From the IMG/VR virus record IMGVR_UViG_3300032046_002276, positions 1 to 28,937 of that record: a stretch of DNA of 28,937 nucleotides, one strand, 5' to 3'. The DNA is from a virus. A program made the position numbers and the translations under genes. The notes beneath the pieces were generated by a model. That model saw only the letters and a list, made by a program, of their open reading frames with translations. It was not told the DNA's origin and searched no databases. Within the stretch, counting starts at the first letter, position 1. Every line of letters begins with the position of its first letter. Below are positions 16,301 to 23,800 of this stretch, piece after piece.

Positions 16301-19300
16301 GAAAAAGATGTACATGGGTTGATAGCAACGATTGGTCAGCAACCCATGAAGAAAATGGGCGAAGCCGTAAAGTTGAATGCCCAACTTGAAAGAGCCTACA
16401 ATCAAGCAACTGCTGCTGGAGTTGGACCAAGAACAAAGGTTAGAGGCCAGCTAAAGAAGTATCTTGGAACCACACAGGCAGATAGGCTCAATGCTCTTGA
16501 GGAGTTTGGCACTGTCTTACAGCAGTTTGGTAAAGCATCTGCTACACCGGAGGGTCTCAACGCCAGCGTATTCATGGATGTTATGGGTGGAGAAAAGGTC
16601 CAGAATGTTATCAAAGAGCTTGCGGGAATTGGTATCGATATCAATGATCCACTTTCTGTAATGGGAGGTTTACAGCCAGATATAGCAAAACAGGCTGTCG
16701 AGATAATGAATAAGGCACCTCATGCGATGGGTGCCGTAAGGGGAGTTGCAAAAACTATTGGTGATACTGGTGGATTGGTTCCTCCAACTACCGCTAATGC
16801 TGCAACCAATCTGAACTGGCTCATGGGTGGTCTAAAAAATGAGGGTCTCAAGGTAAAGTCTCCAGAAGCTGAGACAGAGATATCCAGTACTCTGAAACCC
16901 TATGCAGACAAACTTCGAGCAAGTTTTGACAAACTAACAACTGCCTCTGAAAATCTCACAAAGGCTAAAGGCGATGAAGTAAAGGTAACTCAGGAGAGTT
17001 TCGATAAGGCCAAGGCACGATATAACCTAGACCTAGCTAGGTACACACGTGTTGGCTTGCAGGAAGAATACGCTGCACTCAAGGGCCAACCTGATTTATC
17101 TAGAGAAGAGATTGCACGGCAGACACAAATAGGTGGCATGCTCGAAAGAACTGCTGGTGCAGAAAGAACTGCACTAGAAGATGTTCGAGAAGCAGAAGGT
17201 GGTGGTGGACTTACTCCAAAGAAACTATCACGCTTTGGTCGTGCCGTTATGGGTGGTTGGGGCCTATTCTATATGGGGCATCTCGCAAAGCTTGGTATGG
17301 GCGAATGGCAACAGGGTTTTGCGGCGGAAGAACAGTATCAGGCTTCGGTTGGACAAGCAGCCGGACAGTATCTTGGAGCTTATCCTGGGCAATTCAACGT
17401 AGCTACTCAGATGCAAAGAGCCGCTCAGATCCGTGGTGGTGGCGCTATGGGTGCTAATCTGGCAAGAACACAGGCTGCATTACCTATGGGTCTAATTGGT
17501 GATATTGGTGGCGCAGCTATGACTGGAGTTGGCGCAGGACTATTGACCTCCTACGTTGGAGGTGCTATGGTTGGTGCTGGCCTCGCTGCTGAAGCGACAG
17601 TAGGTGTAGCAATTCCAGTTATTGGTTTGATTGCTGGAACTCTAGCCCTTGGCGCAACACAGATATCAAATGCAATGGATAGAATGACACCTGTTCGACA
17701 AGCAACTCGTACACTAAGAATGGGTCAACTTGCTGAGCAAGGCAGAACGTTCGAGGCAATTGGTCAAGGCGCTGAGTGGATGTGGAATGCTACCAATCAG
17801 ATGATTGCCGGACCGCAGGTATTACAGAGAGAAAGTCGCTACGTGAGTGCGATGGAAGCGTATACGGGTGCTGGTGGTGCCTATGATTGGAGGAAACAAG
17901 CTGCTCGTCTTGAGGGTACTCCAAGCATTGGTATATCTAATATGGCGATGGCTACGGCTCTTGCCGATACTAGGTTCGAGGGTCTTGCTCCTGAGTATGC
18001 AGCCTCTGCGATTATGATGCAGTATTCGGGTGGCGTAAATAATAAATATCAGGTTGAGCAGGCTGCACAGTTGGCTAGTGCAATGCAAGCTGGTATGGAT
18101 ATCAATAAACTTCCTTCTCAGGTTCTCGCTGCTACGCAGGGTGGATATCCTCTTCCCTCTAGAATGCTTGGTATATCTGGTGGTATGCAGACCTTTTTGA
18201 CTGGTTCTGGTGCTCAAACGCAGGCTACGATAGCGGCTGGTGCTGGTGTTCTTGGACAGGTACCAATGGCCTATAATATTCTAAACGCCTCTGCTACCAC
18301 ACCAAGCGAAGTAAGTAGCATGTACTATTCGGATTATCCAATCCGTCCAGATATTAGTCCACCTGTTAGAGGAACCTCACGTGGAAAAATGACTAAAGGC
18401 GGTGCAAAAAGCACATACGAAAGTGATCTTGCTGCCTACAATGCTGAGATGGATAAGTATAATCAGAATATAACAAACTGGCTTGCTAAAACAACTTCAA
18501 TTGCGGCAGGTGGTGATGACGAGAAAAGATTAGCAATTACTCAGCGGTGGGCAAAAATAGCTGGTCAGCCACTTGAGAGAGAGGGTGTCACTGCGCTTAC
18601 TAACTGGTCTATTGGTGCGGCCTATGGACTTGAGACCGCAGCAACTATGCCAACTCCTGAGCAATTTCTTGGCACATGGACACCCGAACAACGAGTAGCA
18701 GAAGATCGTAAACAGTTTCGTGCTGCAAGGAGAAATGAACTAGCTCAGACTATGGTGGCAACTACCACACTAAGTGCTGAGCAAATTACAGGTATCTCCG
18801 CTGGTGCCGCTGCTGCTGGTTCCAATGCGCTAAACTTCCTACAACAGGTTGTCAATCGTGATCCACAAGCTGTGGCAATGCAAGCTTTTAGAACTGGAGG
18901 CTACAAGCAGCGTCCTGAGTTGATCTCTGTCGATCTCAATCGACAAGGTGGCGCAACGGGCTTACCACTCTATACTAGTAATATGTTCGACTTCCAGGCG
19001 CAGCAAGTTTGGGGTGCTGGCTATGCTCAAGGTCCTGGTGGCGCATTCAGGGCTGGTGCAGTACAGGGTGTCCAGAGCGAATATGGAATGCTATACGGTT
19101 CGAGAGCCTTGCAGTGGCAGCAACAGCAGAGAGGATGGGAGTACCAACAGCAACAGCAGGGCTTCCAACAGGAGAGTATAAATCTCCAGAAAACATACAT
19201 GCCACAGTTCTGGTCAATCGAGGACCGCCAGCGCCAGCTTGGTTATCGTCAGCAAGCCTGGGACTTTGGTAGAGCAGAACAAGGTATGGCTATTGGTGCT

Positions 19301-20389
19301 CGACAATTTGGTGAGCAGCAAGCACTATCTCAGCGTGGTCTTGGTCTAAGCGCCAGCCAGTTTACTGAAGGTCGGGCTCTACAATGGCGTGGCATGCAGA
19401 TGAACCAAGCCTGGGCCCAGGAGCAATGGGGTTATCAGGATGTTACTCGTCAGATGCAGTGGGGCTGGAAACAGGAAGACTTCCAAGAGAACGTTCGTTT
19501 CACTACTGGACGTCAGCGTCGTTTGGCTGAGCGCCAGATGGGGCGTGAAACGATCATGTATGGTCTGGAGACAGAGCAGATCAATAAAGAACGTGAGCAT
19601 CAGAAAGATGTGTTTCGTCTCCAGGAGCAACAGTTCAACCTTGAGAGAAAGCATTTTGGCGAGAACCAGAAAATGCAAGAGGAGAGCATGGCTCTCCAAA
19701 GAAAACACTTCGAGGAGAACCAGAAGTTCCAACTTGAAGGCATCAAGCAGCAACGTGCATTCTACGAAGAGCGAAAGGCTATAGAAGAAGAGAGTATCAA
19801 GCTGAGCCGTGAGTACCAGCAAGAGCAGATGAAGCTTAGTCAAACTCAGTTAGAAGCTCAAAAGAAGTACGCCGCCGATATGCACCAGATGGCTATTGAT
19901 ATGACCAAACTTGGTCAGACCCAGGAGGATATAGTAGGCAAGTTCCAAGAGGGTGCCAAGTTTGAGAAAGAGTTCATTGATGGCATCTTAGCTGCGGAAA
20001 CCTCGGTTACCAAGATCCACGATATGTGGATAGAGATTGCGAAATCTCTTGGTCTCGATCTTTCTAGCTCTGGTTCAGGTGGACAGGCCGCCTCTAAGGA
20101 AGCTTCAAATCTTCGCAAGCCCAAGAAGGGAAGAGCACTTGGTGGATATCTTTCTAGTGGAGAACCATCAGAAGTTGGTGAGGCTGGTAGAGAAATTTTT
20201 GTACCTGAGACAAGTGGAACGATTATTCCAATGACTAAGTTGCACAATCCCTGGCAGGATTTGCTTGGTACACGCAATATGAAACTACAGGACAGCAAAC
20301 GTGAACCACTTACTTTGCATCTGCATGTAGGTGGTCAGTACCTGGGCAAATTCATTATCGACACTGTTGAGAAGGAGTTGAACGTATGA
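10400..20389 (+). CDS. Giant tape measure protein with N-terminal RNA polymerase-like and nuclease-like modules
   Basis: This single frame of 3329 residues starts at ATG 10400 (CGGAG upstream), follows the chaperones and overlaps the distal tail gene by ATGA. The tape measure identity comes from position, size, coiled coils (about 2100-2240 and 2905-3195), a hydrophobic Gly/Ala-rich region (about 2275-2435), and a C-terminal signature common in tape measures (GGYLSSGEPSEVGEAGREIF to SGTIIP, about 3245-3280). The N-terminal 1900 residues are unusual. They contain beta-like RNA polymerase motifs (about 380-560), a beta-prime-like DxDxD motif (D1061, D1063, D1065), a PD-(D/E)XK-like motif (P1584-D1585, E1604, K1606) and a Gly/Ala/Pro linker (about 1850-1910). 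I infer a virion enzyme fused to a ruler protein. The tape measure call is secure; the enzymatic modules are motif-based. Confidence 0.92.
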   Translation: MPAQVPQPPQFTNPLYEMLNNVLQQRFPDMSFEAVEAPGSRPGQPVRFQVTPKRAMRSNSAQVPGSPRGTYSDAPLTFQAQYGPPSPLGKEEDFSNRSVIITTPSRQKYILGAAGIGTWNYGTQSPEYNFMNPTENLANIVGGAIDMAGKPYAGTPNQLFEWGLTNQSPSRGMVGGALRLSPNQMGTQAPGLWAQRITMAMNYERGVAGSFDIGQRIQKQMLANITSGREGTPWRALQNYSVIDRLGDTFRLKPAGDVEMFAQPGQPALLSMGRAEGRFGIKTSSSMGTRNALTPLELARDQETQQTFFRPLTSQAITEGNSWRNLPQYARLNALFGGEAGEGGDFMNPAQPQQRLTSLSMFAPTTFPGAAIMNQSSYSGIFGFGYEKTFRIGLGSMNLQDLLNPDKGLELSGMLRPGGMIRAGRRQNQTIGYFGTRENAQGETERTPIRLGLRTSDFIVGNEPGAVSLMIPATYGRDDYGPYGEPTTDLYGRLQQRFPGVNIVPSADITEPYLNIHGNYLTGASGKGETELKFGFKRGVIGEMETGGVKYTPTLVTGETKSLPATLMGAFALQPYEQQMEMLAMVDPRLAAETRKAYKYSGTGPSPALPIRDIAAQLTALRAPANNPDAVAGVNYPITTPLNMFTEMLGKFLGANNKQNAANIERYGIGRTGEQWLTSQVSDETRMLYQGIISQQLKEIYPKATEEQRTALGEQSFTFKKQTGGMYEMRQRTSGVVMPTILPVSEEWLGRYSGNFEAMASTQQQFPEFAQALGMAPEQGPLQPGVSRATRSWAEAYKLEAYRQDAIYGNVVQPPGSVSIAQKEAKTILDVVKGKISKDTPAEEAIETLKGAIEKVVPEAAGAGSLWFPGVQQAILAPSAFRGITSIQRGKDVTQMSGVYAKAVQQLMKAEWQGNPGDTEGGAYSAYQTSINRTLSGRRARSAIRRIYGRENQLAFSARYEPMPELGAQELFAPNEILQKMGLNVKELNNIKGPIPMVVGRQPILSRGGGVVGMSLVTEAELERRGIAYPKTPSVGGKAGDPFSWGTVFTGEAFSRSMHGDWDRDLLFAMLGLEPGTREETYTTKGGEERTRTVKTWNTIMTPDIVANLNMPMQERLKQYENMMNVMGPFSPNLDVLSKAVRSILEDPYKEATKTSRLTKKGAVQAGIPMNLVSEASYLTNVTAASGKGRSYNVRRFMEAALTAEGGRGEEEIAMGYDTSAYMFQQYLDVLRTKEQGFTPLEEAIGTINVGRTGKMTAMQDSGESNFAYMTDKGQYDLGALALNAGLDPSLSNEFLSVMFGQGKAGAKGIRKALKPFGKYTKVEGDKVVPNEDVLEQRGQAMQEMANNWNGKGLIGATSPISNILTVSAIERARRNQRTDRERWEGMQTTYVPWQGKEMQVQDVIKDEQYRATRTAYRLLVRQGQISRSDIDILAERGAGLPLGRLAKGISENVLRTSEAQAIAQASSAVQDQAIAATALTGIENLMQGTVRMHASEVYEAYNRPESMASSSDAITQIAARTAFGKDILTKDAAIFGVGEEIEQAVGLVKDKRFRQGLGIHLGGRTEKSALAYVTDRTVVEGNPDFFAMTRGAPGTQMTPLFTEVKSTNKNMFNAIKARLAGKSTGNQGMDDQADEQLRKYKLQTQGYEEALVQHRNQLNSAQAEFDVNPNPQSEAALKQAKANMVAIAEQLVPTGGGGSGTESLTRSLWRQEISAGRVGDPRSQLVLANYESREALVVSPEQFSPYATPDYASVVQGAQAKIGSASVMQPVMERISNLPTGRPSVGGAHAEVPLSLSSAVPAPELQTARRASEQMATSMALGLPPGLTMLPPISAQQQAAALAASPITPVGGGVSPSFTLPTSGGASAGGGAGGATAGGAGAGSTGGNIPGTPVAPAVTPPGAPGGGRINRASRRAATASLAKAIGQAESLGDIDTAFEGVQTAVNRIMGLAPDTDLTENTFFGAMEKDVHGLIATIGQQPMKKMGEAVKLNAQLERAYNQATAAGVGPRTKVRGQLKKYLGTTQADRLNALEEFGTVLQQFGKASATPEGLNASVFMDVMGGEKVQNVIKELAGIGIDINDPLSVMGGLQPDIAKQAVEIMNKAPHAMGAVRGVAKTIGDTGGLVPPTTANAATNLNWLMGGLKNEGLKVKSPEAETEISSTLKPYADKLRASFDKLTTASENLTKAKGDEVKVTQESFDKAKARYNLDLARYTRVGLQEEYAALKGQPDLSREEIARQTQIGGMLERTAGAERTALEDVREAEGGGGLTPKKLSRFGRAVMGGWGLFYMGHLAKLGMGEWQQGFAAEEQYQASVGQAAGQYLGAYPGQFNVATQMQRAAQIRGGGAMGANLARTQAALPMGLIGDIGGAAMTGVGAGLLTSYVGGAMVGAGLAAEATVGVAIPVIGLIAGTLALGATQISNAMDRMTPVRQATRTLRMGQLAEQGRTFEAIGQGAEWMWNATNQMIAGPQVLQRESRYVSAMEAYTGAGGAYDWRKQAARLEGTPSIGISNMAMATALADTRFEGLAPEYAASAIMMQYSGGVNNKYQVEQAAQLASAMQAGMDINKLPSQVLAATQGGYPLPSRMLGISGGMQTFLTGSGAQTQATIAAGAGVLGQVPMAYNILNASATTPSEVSSMYYSDYPIRPDISPPVRGTSRGKMTKGGAKSTYESDLAAYNAEMDKYNQNITNWLAKTTSIAAGGDDEKRLAITQRWAKIAGQPLEREGVTALTNWSIGAAYGLETAATMPTPEQFLGTWTPEQRVAEDRKQFRAARRNELAQTMVATTTLSAEQITGISAGAAAAGSNALNFLQQVVNRDPQAVAMQAFRTGGYKQRPELISVDLNRQGGATGLPLYTSNMFDFQAQQVWGAGYAQGPGGAFRAGAVQGVQSEYGMLYGSRALQWQQQQRGWEYQQQQQGFQQESINLQKTYMPQFWSIEDRQRQLGYRQQAWDFGRAEQGMAIGARQFGEQQALSQRGLGLSASQFTEGRALQWRGMQMNQAWAQEQWGYQDVTRQMQWGWKQEDFQENVRFTTGRQRRLAERQMGRETIMYGLETEQINKEREHQKDVFRLQEQQFNLERKHFGENQKMQEESMALQRKHFEENQKFQLEGIKQQRAFYEERKAIEEESIKLSREYQQEQMKLSQTQLEAQKKYAADMHQMAIDMTKLGQTQEDIVGKFQEGAKFEKEFIDGILAAETSVTKIHDMWIEIAKSLGLDLSSSGSGGQAASKEASNLRKPKKGRALGGYLSSGEPSEVGEAGREIFVPETSGTIIPMTKLHNPWQDLLGTRNMKLQDSKREPLTLHLHVGGQYLGKFIIDTVEKELNV
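11522..13609 (+). other. RNA polymerase-like region inside the tape measure (two double-psi barrel candidates)
   Basis: Residues about 375-1070. The first candidate barrel shows SGIFGFGYEKTF (379-390), comparable to GYNYEDA in RNA polymerase beta; LRPGGMIRAG (415-424), like the beta pattern of a Gly-bounded V.xGD.L turn; and a Lys/Gly segment LKFGFKRGVIGEM (532-544), like HGNKGVISKI. The second shows VVGRQPILSRGG (998-1009), like the beta-prime RAPTLHR motif, then SMHGDWDRDLLFAM (1057-1070), like NADFDGDQMAV, with three aspartates in DxDxD spacing. The order, beta-like then beta-prime-like in one chain, is that of single-chain polymerases such as YonO and the crAss-like phage enzyme. The usual Gly of DFDGD is Arg here, and the spacing between the last two motifs is longer than in cellular beta-prime. 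Confidence 0.55.
14957..15360 (+). other. PD-(D/E)XK nuclease-like module inside the tape measure
   Basis: Residues about 1520-1655. A predicted helix with acidic residues (VGEEIEQAVG) precedes GNPDFFAMTR (P1584, D1585), then PLFTEVKST (E1604, K1606), then a helical stretch ending KLQTQGYEEALV. This is the spacing and order of PD-(D/E)XK nucleases: acidic helix, PD, ExK strand, then a helix with a Gln/Tyr signature. It would be a Mg-dependent DNA nuclease carried in the virion. No structural test was possible. Confidence 0.6.
15920..16130 (+). other. Low-complexity Gly/Ala/Pro linker in the tape measure
   Basis: Residues about 1840-1910 are dominated by Gly, Ala, Ser, Thr and Pro (for example GGASAGGGAGGATAGG) and then turn basic (RINRASRRAATA). 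The stretch separates the enzyme-like N-terminal part from the helical tape measure part. It may be a flexible hinge or a proteolytic processing site. Confidence 0.75.
17220..17700 (+). other. Hydrophobic segments of the tape measure
   Basis: Residues about 2275-2435 include AVMGGWGLFYMGHLAKLGMG and, after a polar stretch, a long Gly/Ala/Val/Ile run (LIGDIGGAAMTGVGAGLLTS through VGVAIPVIGLIAGTLALG). Two or three membrane-length segments are typical of tape measures that insert into the host membrane to form a DNA channel during ejection. Confidence 0.7.
19120..19990 (+). repeat. Gln/aromatic-rich coiled-coil repeats in the tape measure
   Basis: Residues about 2905-3195 are very rich in Gln, Glu, Arg, Trp, Tyr and Phe with short periodic units, for example RKHFEENQKFQLE following KHFGENQKMQEES. 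Tryptophans recur every few residues in the first half (QWRGMQMNQAWAQEQWGY). This suits a long rod; the Trp/Gln richness is unusual. Confidence 0.7.
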
Positions 20390-20808
20390 CCCACTACAAG
20401 TATATAGTCCTAACCGACAGTGCCGCCACGAAGACTAAACGGTTCAGAGTTATGTGGGAAGGTTTCAAGCCTACTCTAGACAAGGCTCAGTCAGTCAATC
20501 GGGCTGTAAATGGTGGCCTAGATGTTAGCATGGGTGGTATTTACGAGGGCTACGAAATGGTCATTCGTGTTCGCCACACAGAAGCTGATAGCAATTATGG
20601 CACTCTGGCTGACCTGGAATATTTCTATCGTCTCAATGATCCTACGCCGACTTCTGGATCGCCAAGTAACCTAATTACCATGACTGACCACTTCGGTACA
20701 ACCAAGTATGTTTATATGCTTGGGCAATTTCCTAGACTACTAATGGGCTGTGAAATAGAAGGCACAGAAGCTTGGTACATGGTACCAGTTCAAATACAGG
20801 TGACCTGA
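20386..20808 (+). CDS. Distal tail protein (minor tail protein after the tape measure)
   Basis: This 140-residue protein overlaps the tape measure stop by ATGA and the next gene by TGATG, so all three are coupled. It is beta-rich, with YKYIVLTDSAATKTKRFRV at the N-terminus, a central GGLDVSMGGIYEGYEMVIRV and a C-terminal YMLGQFPRLLMGCEIEG. Its size and place directly after the tape measure match proteins that form the first ring of the tail tip. There is a TSGSP tetrapeptide in a loop (bases about 20650-20664). No enzymatic motif is visible. The distal-tail role is from context. Confidence 0.65.
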   Translation: MTHYKYIVLTDSAATKTKRFRVMWEGFKPTLDKAQSVNRAVNGGLDVSMGGIYEGYEMVIRVRHTEADSNYGTLADLEYFYRLNDPTPTSGSPSNLITMTDHFGTTKYVYMLGQFPRLLMGCEIEGTEAWYMVPVQIQVT

Positions 20809-23800
20809 TGCGTACTGTGAGTAATGAAGCCATAACTGCTATCGAGACGCCACGCTCATATAAGATGAGCATTGACGCAACTCTGGAGAAGTCCTTGGTA
20901 TTCTTCGATAGCATTATGGAGAACCATGCGGCTATCTCTGGATCTCCATCCTGGCAGGATACTCCAACGTTGGAGGAATTCGGAGTACCTACCTCAGGTT
21001 CTCCTGGTATCTCATGCTGGATCAACGATGGTGGAACACTCAAATATCAGATCGTGGGCGATAGCAGTCTAATAAGTACAGGTAAGTCCATTGCCGGAAA
21101 GCCTGGGATATATGGCTCTAAGATTTTCTTTGTAGAGACCAGCGGATCGAGTGGCAATCTCAATCGATATGATATTGATTGGTCTGCTGTGGTTGCAAAG
21201 AGTGCGTCTCCACTGAGCAGTCCAGAGACCCTGGCTGCTTGCACTGCTACGTGGCCTATGGTGAGCGCAGTTGCAGAGGATGGTTGTGTACTTTTCTACA
21301 CAGGAGCTTCTATTATTGGTGGTATCAAAGCAGTTTACTATGTCAAGAGTGGATCTTGGATAGCCAACTCAACCCCCTACCGTTTCATGTCTCCTTCTGC
21401 GATGAAATATTCTCCAGTTCGCACAGAGAGATCATTGATGACTTATGTAACTGCTCTGAAGTTCAATGATGATGTTTATGCCTATGTATCGAACTGCGGA
21501 ACTGGTGGGGTAGATGGGATCTGTTGGGATCACGATACTCTAACATGGGGAAATATTTTTATAGCTGTTCCAGCAGATATCAACTCGAACCTGAGCGAGT
21601 TTAGAGTTACCAATAGCTATACATCGGGCACCTCGGCCTTTATTGTTGGTCAGTTCCTGCGTCGTAATGAGGCCGAAGGTTATGTTCCATATACTCTCGT
21701 GTGTCGCAGTACGGATGGCAGAAATTACTCAATGGGTCATCTATCTATGGTCAGCAATCTTGGCTGGCGATTTATGGTTAGAGTACACGAGAATATTCTG
21801 TGGGCGAACTGTGGCAATCGTGTTTCCTATAAAGAGACTACCTACTACTACTCTGGCACGTCTGGTTCTGGACCGGGCGCAATCACCATTCCTGATACAT
21901 CCATAAAGAATTTTACAGACGATGGCTTACAGCAAGCATCGATTGATCTCAAGGCTGGTGATGAATACTACATGAACCATCCGAACATGAAGGCTGGCTC
22001 ACGTATGCAGCTTAGGATGGGCATAAAGACTAGTAATGGCATGGAGATGGTTCCTTGGGGATCATACATTGTTGACGGATTTGATGGTGGAGTTCAGGAT
22101 GGCAATCGTAGAATAACACCACGACTTGTGAGCGAGAGTGATTGGAACCTAGCTGGTATGTCCAGTCCATACTACACAGAGATGATTTCAAAGTCTTCTC
22201 TAGTTGACCCAATGACCGACTATACCTACATGTATCCAGCAGAAAACTCAGGTATGGTTGATAAAAACTTTTCGATTGACTTTTGGGATGCTCAGACATG
22301 GCATGGAGTTGATGGAACATATGAACCTGATCCAGATAATATAAATCTAAAAGGTGGAATAACCTGGGTTAGATCTCCTGATGCCGGAAGTCATGGTTAT
22401 GCTGTTAGAAGCAGAGATCTTGCGGATATGTTTGGAGAATATCCGATTATTCTCAATCCTGAGCTTTATATTAGTGTGTGGTGTTGGGACTACCAAATAT
22501 TAGCACAGGAACCAGAAGATATTTATATTTATCTAGTCTGCGAGGACCAGAATACAGGTGAAGAGTATGAGGTAAATCCAGATCCTTCATCTGACTTCAA
22601 CTACACCACACACATGGCGCAATATGACGAACCACTAATACAGTCGTACCTAAGTTTAGTTCCTGGAGATAAACTAAAGTATATAGCTGTTGGATGGGGA
22701 ACAATTGCATCGACCATTTTCAATATTGCTCGTGTGGATATATTCGGCTCAATAAAGGTTCTTCACAGAGACACAAACCCCTGGATTGTTGATAAGGGTA
22801 GAGGCTTCAAACTTCCTGGAAGTGGGCATCCCTACATTATGTTTGCCAGAAAGCCATATAATGCATTCAATTTTATTATAGGTGCAACATTTTCTTCTTC
22901 TGCTGATTTCAACATAGGAGGAACTCCAGATGATGAAGGAAACTATCCTATAGGTTTTGGTCTTGTTGGATTGGCTCTAGATGGTTCTAACTACATACTT
23001 GGTAGATATAGTATGAGAGATAGGCTTCAGATTGTACAGTCTGTAGATCGTTCGGAAACCATTCTAGCTGAAGTCGATTACTATGCACCAGAAGATACAG
23101 TTTCTTTGATGTTTCAACATCAGGATGGTCACTTTGAACTATGTGTTTTAGAGGGAGGCATTTGGGAAAAGAAGCTTGAATATGACTGGATATCCACAAC
23201 TGATCCACTTATTCCCTGGATGTTTCCAGGAGATATTCAAGCTATGCATGTGGGTATTTATGGAACTGTTGTTGTTCCACATTTCTACACAGTAGGCTAT
23301 GATCCCGGAGGTGGCGAGGAGACAACTAATGCATGTGCCATTCCATGCACGGCAGATGTACCTCTTGAGAGGCCGCAGCCCGAAGAAGATGGATATTTTC
23401 TTGAGGATTTTCCAGCTAGTGGTACAGTTGTAATTGAGGGCAATGAATATAGCTATAACGTAGTAAATTTAGCGGCCCCCACTGGCGGGAAAATACATGG
23501 CCCTTATCAGTTTAGGCAGAATGGAGATGGGTCTCAAGGTCATTATGCACCTCCGTATGGAACTGGTCAGCCAGGATTAGAATGCCTTGACTATAATCCA
23601 AATGTTGCTGATGGGTACGGAACTGGTCTTCTTGTAGCCCTAGATGATGGAGGCGTCTACGTGTGTACGGGCACCCTACAGGAAGTGTGGATTACAACTG
23701 GTGGGGTAAAGACAGGCATCATTGGGAGAACACGCTACTATGGTAGTGGCTCAATGATAGGCACATCATTCCACGATCTATCGAACCGTGTCTATCTTAC

